From positions 131,261,989 to 131,325,988 of the forward strand of contig CP136068.1 of assembly GCA_032622095.1 (NCBI GenBank): a stretch of DNA of 64,000 nucleotides, given 5' to 3'. Source of the DNA: Siphonodentalium dalli. Its lineage: Eukaryota; Mollusca; Scaphopoda; Gadilida; Siphonodentaliidae. Below are positions 56,101 to 64,000 of this stretch, piece after piece. The position numbers were made by a program, and so were the translations under genes. The notes below the pieces were generated by a model. The model worked only from the letters and a program-made list of their open reading frames with translations, was not told where the DNA came from and made no database searches. Position 1 is the first letter of the stretch; every line of letters starts with the position of its first letter.

Positions 56101-58461
56101 TTTAAAGGTACTCAATCCATATACAATGTCTTTAAAGGTACTCAATCCATATACAATGTCTTTAAAGGTACTCAATCCATATACAATGTCTTTAAAGGTA
56201 CTCAATCCATGTACAATGTCTTTAAAGGTACTCAATCCATATACAATGTCTTTAAAGGTACTCAATCCATATACAATGTCTTTAAAGGTACTCAATCCTC
56301 CATATACAATGTCTTTAAAGGTACTCAATCCATATACAATGTCTTTAAAGGTACTCAATCATCCATCTACAATGTCTTTAAAGGTACTCAATCCATATAC
56401 AATGTCTTTAAAGGTACTCAATCCATATACAATGTCTTTAAAGGTACTCAATCCATATACAATGTCTTTAAAGGTACTCAATCCTCCATATACAATGTCT
56501 TTAAAGGTACTCAATCCATATACAATGTCTTTAAAGGTACTCAATCCATATACAATGTCTTTAAAGGTACTCAATCCTCCATATACAATGTCTTTAAAGG
56601 TACTCAATCCATATACAATGTCTTTAAAGGTACTCAATCCTCCATATACAATGTCTTTAAAGGTACTCAATCCATATACAATGTCTTTAAAGGTACTCAA
56701 TCATCCATGTACAATGTCTTTAAAGGTACTCAATCCATATACAATGTCTTTAAAGGTACTCAATCCTCCATATACAATGTCTTTAAAGGTACTCAATCCT
56801 CCATATACAATGTCTTTAAAGGTACTCAATCATCCATCTACAATGGCTTTAAAGGTACTCAATCCATATACAATGTCTTTAAAGGTACTCAATCCATATA
56901 CAATGTCTTTAAAGGTACTCAATCCATATACAATGTCTTTAAAGGTACTCAATCCATATACAATGTCTTTAAAGGTACTCAATCCTCCATATACAATGTC
57001 TTTAAAGGTACTCAATCCATATACAATGTCTTTAAAGGTAATCAATCCATATACAATGTCTTTAAAGGTACTCAATCCATATACAATGTCTTTAAAGGTA
57101 CTCAATCCATATACAATGTCTTTAAAGGTACTCAATCCATATACAATGTCTTTAAAGGTACTCAATCCATATACAATGTCTTTAAAGGTACTCAATCCTC
57201 CATATACAATGTCTTTAAAGGTACTCAATCCATATACAATGTCTTTAAAGGTACTCAATCCATATACAATGTCTTTAAAGGTACTCAATCCATATACAAT
57301 GTCTTTAAAGGTACTCAATCCATATACAATGTCTTTAAAGGTACTCAATCCATATACAATGTCTTTAAAGGTACTCAATCCTCCATATACAATGTCTTTA
57401 AAGGTACTCAATCCATATACAATGTCTTTAAAGGTACTCAATCCATATACAATGTCTTTAAAGGTACTCAATCCATGTACAATGTCTTTAAATGTACTCA
57501 ATCCATATACAATGTCTTTAAAGGTACTCAATCCATATACAATGTCTTTAAAGGTACTCAATCCTCCATATACAATGTCTTTAAAGGTACTCAATCCATA
57601 TACAATGTCTTTAAAGGTACTCAATCCATATACAATGTCTTTAAAGGTACTCAATCCATGTACAATGTCTTTAAAGGTACTCAATCCATATACAATGTCT
57701 TTAAAGGTACTCAATCCTCCATATACAATGTCTTTAAAGGTACTCAATCCATATACAATGTCTTTAAAGGTACTCAATCATCCATCTACAATGTCTTTAA
57801 AGGTACTCAATCCATATACAATGTCTTTAAAGGTACTCAATCCATATACAATGTCTTTAAAGGTACTCAATCCATATACAATGTCTTTAAAGGTACTCAA
57901 TCCTCCATATACAATGTCTTTAAAGGTACTCAATCCATATACAATGTCTTTAAAGGTACTCAATCCTCCATATACAATGTCTTTAAAGGTACTCAATCCA
58001 TATACAATGTCTTTAAAGGTACTCAATCCTCCATATACAATGTCTTTAAAGGTACTCAATCCATATACAATGTCTTTAAAGGTACTCAATCCTCCATATA
58101 CAATGTCTTTAAAGGTACTCAATCCATATACAATGTCTTTAAAGGTACTCAATCCTCCATATACAATGTCTTTAAAGGTACTCAATCCATATACAATGTC
58201 TTTAAAGGTACTCAATCCTCCATATACAATGTCTTTAAAGGTACTCAATCCATATACAATGTCTTTAAAGGTACTCAATCCTCCATATACAATGTCTTTA
58301 AAGGTACTCAATCCATATACAATGTCTTTAAAGGTACTCAATCCATATACAATGTCTTTAAAGGTACTCAATCCATATACAATGTCTTTAAAGGTACTCA
58401 ATCCATATACAATGTCTTTAAAGGTACTCAATCCATATACAATGTCTTTAAAGGTACTCAA
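53119..58461. repeat. 3,240-bp block duplication within the minisatellite
   Basis: Landmark ATC-type units at 53119, 53461, 53590 and 54538 recur at 56359, 56701, 56830 and 57778, each exactly 3,240 bp later. The CTACAATGGC variants at 53598 and 56838 show the same offset. Only a few substitutions were noticed between blocks (for example at 53594, 54404 and 57041), so the duplication is recent. Confidence 0.88.
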
Positions 58462-61400
58462 TCATCCATATACAATGTCTTTAAAAGTACTCAATCCATA
58501 TACAATGTCTTTAAAGGTACTCAATCCATATACAATGTCTTTAAAGGTACTCAATCCATATACAATGTCTTTAAAGGTACTCAATCCATGTACAATGTCT
58601 TTAAAGGTACTCAATCCATATACAATGTCTTTAAAGGTACTCAATCATCCATATACAATGTCTTTAAAGGTACTCAATCATCCATATACAATGTCTTTAA
58701 AGGTACTCAATCCTCCATATACAATGTCTTTAAAGGTACTCAATCCATATACAATGTCTTTAAAGGTACTCAATCCATATACAATGTCTTTAAAGGTACT
58801 CAATCCTCCATATACAATGTCTTTAAAGGTACTCAATCCATATACAATGTCTTTAAAGGTACTCAATCATCCATGTACAATGTCTTTAAAGGTACTCAAT
58901 CCATATACAATGTCTTTAAAGGTACTCAATCCTCCATATACAATGTCTTTAAAAGTACTCAATCCATATACAATGTCTTTAAAGGTACTCAATCCATGTA
59001 CAATGTCTTTAAAGGTACTCAATCATCCATCTACAATGTCTTTAAAGGTACTCAATCCATATACAATGTCTTTAAAGGTACTCAATCCATATACAATGTC
59101 TTTAAAGGTACTCAATCCATATACAATGTCTTTAAAGGTACTCAATCCATATACAATGTCTTTAAAGGTACTCAATCATCCATATACAATGTCTTTAAAA
59201 GTACTCAATCCATATACAATGTCTTTAAAGGTACTCAATCCATATACAATGTCTTTAAAGGTACTCAATCCATGTACAATGTCTTTAAAGGTACTCAATC
59301 CATATACAATGTCTTTAAAGGTACTCAAGCCATATACAATGTCTTTAAAGGTACTCAATCCATGTACAATGTCTTTAAAGGTACTCAATCCATATACAAT
59401 GTCTTTAAAGGTACTCAATCCATATACAATGTCTTTAAAGGTACTCAATCCTCCATATACAATGTCTTTAAAGGTACTCAATCCATATACAATGTCTTTA
59501 AAGGTACTCAATCATCCATATACAATGTCTTTAAAGGTACTCAATCCATATACAATGTCTTTAAAGGTACTCAATCCATATACAATGTCTTTAAAGGTAC
59601 TCAATCCATATACAATGTCTTTAAAGGTACTCAATCATCCATATACAATGTCTTTAAAAGTACTCAATCCATATACAATGTCTTTAAAGGTACTCAATCC
59701 ATATACAATGTCTTTAAAGGTACTCAATCCATATACAATGTCTTTAAAGGTACTCAATCCATGTACAATGTCTTTAAAGGTACTCAATCCATATACAATG
59801 TCTATAAAGGTACTCAATCCTCCATATACAATGTCTTTAAAAGTACTCAATCCATATACAATGTCTTTAAAGGTACTCAATCCATGTACAATGTCTTTAA
59901 AGGTACTCAATCCATATACAATGTCTTTAAAGGTACTCAATCCATATACAATGTCTTTAAAGGTACTCAATCCATGTACAATGTCTTTAAAGGTACTCAA
60001 TCCATGTACAATGTCTTTAAAGGTACTCAATCCATATACAATGTCTTTAAAGGTACTCAATCCATATACAATGTCTTTAAAGGTACTCAATCCATGTACA
60101 ATGTCTTTAAAGGTACTCAATCCATATACAATGTCTATAAAGGTACTCAATCCTCCATATACAATGTCTTTAAAAGTACTCAATCCATATACAATGTCTT
60201 TAAAGGTACTCAATCCATGTACAATGTCTTTAAAGGTACTCAATCCATATACAATGTCTATAAAGGTACTCAATCCTCCATATACAATGTCTTTAAAAGT
60301 ACTCAATCCATATACAATGTCTTTAAAGGTACTCAATCCATATACAATGTCTTTAAAGGTACTCAATCCATATACAATGTCTTTAAAGGTACTCAATCCA
60401 TATACAATGTCTTTAAAGGTACTCAATCCATATACAATGTCTTTAAAGGTACTCAATCCATGTACAATGTCTTTAAAGGTACTCAATCCATATACAATGT
60501 CTATAAAGGTACTCAATCCATATACAATGTCTTTAAAGGTACTCAATCCTCCATATACAATGTCTTTAAAGGTACTCAATCCATGTACAATGTCTTTAAA
60601 GGTACTCAATCATCCATATACAATGTCTTTAAAAGTACTCAATCCATATACAATGTCTTTAAAGGTACTCAATCCATATACAATGTCTTTAAAGGTACTC
60701 AATCCATATACAATGTCTTTAAAGGTACTCAATCCATATACAATGTCTTTAAAGGTACTCAATCCATATACAATGTCTTTAAAGGTACTCAATCCATGTA
60801 CAATGTCTTTAAAGGTACTCAATCCATATACAATGTCTATAAAGGTACTCAATCCATATACAATGTCTTTAAAGGTACTCAATCCTCCATATACAATGTC
60901 TTTAAAGGTACTCAATCCATGTACAATGTCTTTAAAGGTACTCAATCCATATACAATGTCTATAAAGGTACTCAATCCATATACAATGTCTTTAAAGGTA
61001 CTCAATCCTCCATATACAATGTCTTTAAAGGTACTCAATCCATGTACAATGTCTTTAAAGGTACTCAATCATCCATATACAATGTCTTTAAAAGTACTCA
61101 ATCCATATACAATGTCTTTAAAGGTACTCAATCCATATACAATGTCTTTAAAGGTACTCAATCCATATACAATGTCTTTAAAGGTACTCAATCTATATAC
61201 AATGTCTTTAAAGGTACTCAATCCATATACAATGCTTTAAAGGTACTCAATCCATGTACAATGTCTTTAAAGGTACTCAATCCATATACAATGTCTATAA
61301 AGGTACTCAATCCATATACAATGTCTTTAAAGGTACTCAATCCTCCATATACAATGTCTTTAAAGGTACTCAATCCATGTACAATGTCTTTAAAGGTACT

Positions 61401-64000
61401 CAATCATCCATATACAATGTCTTTAAAAGTACTCAATCCATGTACAATGTCTTTAAAGGTACTCAATCCATATACAATGTCTTTAAAGGTACTCAATCCA
61501 TATACAATGTCTTTAAAGGTACTCAATCCATATACAATGTCTTTAAAGGTACTCAATCCATGTACAATGTCTTTAAAGGTACTCAATCCATATACAATGT
61601 CTATAAAGGTACTCAATCCATATACAATGTCTTTAAAGGTACTCAATCCTCCATATACAATGTCTATAAAGGTACTCAATCCATATACAATGTCTTTAAA
61701 GGTACTCAATCCTCCATATACAATGTCTTTAAAGGTACTCAATCCATATACAATGTCTTTAAAGGTACTCAATCCATATACAATGTCTTTAAAGGTACTC
61801 AATCCATATACAATGTCTTTAAAGGTACTCAATCCATGTACAATGTCTTTAAAGGTACTCAATCCATATACAATGTCTTTAAAGGTACTCAATCATCCAT
61901 ATACAATGTCTTTAAAGGTACTCAATCCATGTACAATGTCTTTAAAGGTACTCAATCCATATACAATGTCTTTAAACGTACTCAATCCATGTACAATGTC
62001 TTTAAAGGTACTCAATCCATGTACAATGTCTTTAAAGGTACTCAATCCTCCATATACAATGTCTTTAAAAGTACTCAATCATCCATATACAATGTCTTTA
62101 AAAGTACTCAATCATCCATATACAATGTCTTTAAAGGTACTCAATCCATATACAATGTCTTTAAAAGTACTCAATCATCCATATACAATGTCTTTAAAGG
62201 TACTCAATCCATGTACAATGTCTTTAAAGGTACTCAATCCATATACAATGTCTTTAAAGGTACTCAATCCATGTACAATGTCTTTAAAGGTACTCAATCC
62301 ATGTACAATGTCTTTAAAGGTACTCAATCCTCCATATACAATGTCTTTAAAAGTACTCAATCATCCATATACAATGTCTTTAAAGGTACTCAATCCATAT
62401 ACAATGTCTTTAAAGGTACTCAATCCATATACAATGTCTTTAAAAGTACTCAATCATCCATATACAATGTCTTTAAAGGTACTCAATCCATATACAATGT
62501 CTTTAAAGGTACTCAATCCTCCATATACAATGTCTTTAAAGGTACTCAATCCATATACAATGTCTTTAAATGTACTCAATCCATATACAATGTCTTTAAA
62601 GGTACTCAATCCATATACAATGTCTTTAAAGGTACTCAATCCATATACAATGTCTTTAAAGGTACTCAATCATCCATATACAATGTCTTTAAAGGTACTC
62701 AATCATCCATCTACAATGGCTTTAAAGGTACTCAATCCATATACAATGTCTTTAAAGGTACTCAATCCATATACAATGGCTTTAAAGGTACTCAATCCAT
62801 ATACAATGTCTTTAAAGGTACTCAATCCATCTACAATGTCTTTAAAGGTACTCAATCATCCATATACAATGTCTTTAAAGGTACTCAATCATCCATATAC
62901 AATGTCTTTAAAGGTACTCAATCATCCATCTACAATGGCTTTAAAGGTACTCAATCCATATACAATGTCTTTAAAGGTACTCAATCATCCATCTACAATG
63001 GCTTTAAAGGTACTCAATCCATATACAATGTCTTTAAAGGTACTCAATCATCCATCTACAATGGCTTTAAAGGTACTCAATCCATATACAATGTCTTTAA
63101 AGGTACTCAATCCATATACAATGTCTTTAAAGGTACTCAATCATCCATATACAATGTCTTTAAAGGTACTCAATCCTCCATATACAATGTCTTTAAAGGT
63201 ACTCAATCCATATACAATGTCTTTAAAGGTACTCAATCCATATACAATGTCTTTAAAGGTACTCAATCATCCATATACAATGTCTTTAAAGGTACTCAAT
63301 CCATATACAATGTCTTTAAAGGTACTCAATCATCCATATACAATGTCTTTAAAGGTACTCAATCCATATACAATGTCTTTAAATGTACTCAATCCATATA
63401 CAATGTCTTTAAAGGTACTCAATCCATATACAATGTCTTTAAAGGTACTCAATCCATATACAATGTCTTTAAAGGTACTCAATCCATATACAATGTCTTT
63501 AAAGGTACTCAATCCATGTACAATGTCTTTAAAGGTACTCAATCCATGTACAATGTCTTTAAAGGTACTCAATCCTCCATATACAATGTCTTTAAAAGTA
63601 CTCAATCCATGTACAATGTCTTTAAAGGTACTCAATCCATGTACAATGTCTTTAAAGGTACTCAATCATCCATATACAATGTCTTTAAAAGTACTCAATC
63701 CATGTACAATGTCTTTAAAGGTACTCAATCCATGTACAATGTCTTTAAAGGTACTCAATCCATATACAATGTCTTTAAAGGTACTCAATCCTCCATATAC
63801 AATGTCTTTAAAGGTACTCAATCCTCCATATACAATGTCTTTAAAGGTACTCAATCCATATACAATGTCTTTAAAGGTACTCAATCCATATACAATGTCT
63901 TTAAAGGTACTCAATCCATGTACAATGTCTTTAAAGGTACTCAATCATCCATATACAATGTCTTTAAAGGTACTCAATCCATATACAATGTCTTTAAAGG

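Larger units (their letters stand above)
42681..64000. repeat. Minisatellite array, 30/33-bp monomers, more than 21.3 kb, truncated by window end
   Basis: Roughly 690 head-to-tail monomers with no interruption. The basic unit is 30 bp (for example 42781-42810) and contains TTAAAGGTACTCAATCC followed by ATATACAATGTC-type sequence. Variants are +CTC or +ATC (33 bp), ATAC→GTAC, a linked pair CTACAATGGC in ATC units, and AAAGG→AAAAG. Because units are 30 or 33 bp and free of stops in one frame, the + strand shows open frames of 3156 and 3035 codons (repeats of YTMSLKVLNP), and the minus strand shows shorter STFKDIVYGL frames. These are consequences of the repeat, not evidence of genes. I saw one frame-breaking unit (29 bp, near 61224-61252) and one + strand stop by substitution (52130). 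The array lies within the intron upstream of the 42451-42638 transporter exon. Confidence 0.97.

Noticed and set aside
42662-61240. Two very long + strand open frames (3156 and 3035 codons) in the minisatellite
   Set aside because: They consist only of a ten/eleven-residue repeat dictated by stop-free 30/33-bp monomers. They lack any flanking domain or splice context and lie antisense to an intron of the transporter gene.
42670-63944. Many minus-strand open frames with STFKDIVYG repeats
   Set aside because: Each is the reverse translation of the same monomers, interrupted wherever an ATC-type unit creates a stop. No independent coding evidence.
42681-64000. CRISPR-like array of 30-bp repeats
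   Set aside because: Monomers are directly contiguous with no unique spacers. No cas genes are present, and the sequence is animal DNA with spliced genes.

Overview
The window is eukaryotic, almost certainly from an invertebrate animal, and a bivalve mollusc fits best. Exons are short, bounded by GT/AG splice sites and separated by kilobase introns. The introns are packed with AT-rich miniature transposons and with elements built on tandem cores of about 120-175 bp. That architecture, together with runs of GTCCGTC and of 'ATGGCCGCCAGCAGCCATCT'-type sequence, recalls the pearl/Helitron-related repeats of bivalves. There is no bacterial-style gene organisation. Almost every long ORF here is a by-product of repeats.

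Two genes are supported. (1) On the + strand, six exons (5404-5533, 16900-17001, 17814-17934, 19011-19099, 23651-23920, 26814-26870) join in compatible phase. They give the C-terminal ~255 residues of an ankyrin-repeat protein ending at a TGA at 26868-26870; the 5' end lies outside the window or was not found. (2) On the - strand, three exons (42451-42638, 39828-40068, 35784-35947) join in phase. They give the C-terminal ~196 residues of an equilibrative nucleoside transporter, closest to the ENT4/SLC29A4 (plasma-membrane monoamine transporter) type. Its earlier exons must lie beyond position 64000. The two genes converge and their 3' ends are about 9 kb apart.

Layout: 1-5400 holds a 374-bp tandem duplication, a pearl-like element, hairpins and a TTAA element. 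5404-26870 is the ankyrin gene. Its introns carry nested Helitron-like elements (5551-9656), a 5.6-kb element with about 33 monomers of ~162 bp in a five-monomer higher-order repeat (10890-16519), TTAA-flanked elements and a complete 1.1-kb hAT-type insertion. 26882-35640 is intergenic or UTR and dense in miniature elements, with a broken FLYWCH/MULE-type transposase at 29254-29799. 35784-42638 is the transporter 3' half. 42681-64000 is one uninterrupted minisatellite of 30/33-bp monomers (roughly 690 copies) that runs off the window.

The most unusual signal is that minisatellite. Each monomer contains TTAAAGGTACTCAATC, which is the TTAA target plus the terminal inverted repeat of a ~377-bp TTAA-flanked miniature element present elsewhere in this window (31636-32012, and diverged copies at 35260-35636 and 10224-10580). 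The array therefore looks like an amplified transposon end, expanded to more than 21 kb inside an intron of the transporter gene. It starts only 42 bp from a splice acceptor and has been amplified again in blocks of about 2.5, 2.65 and 3.24 kb.
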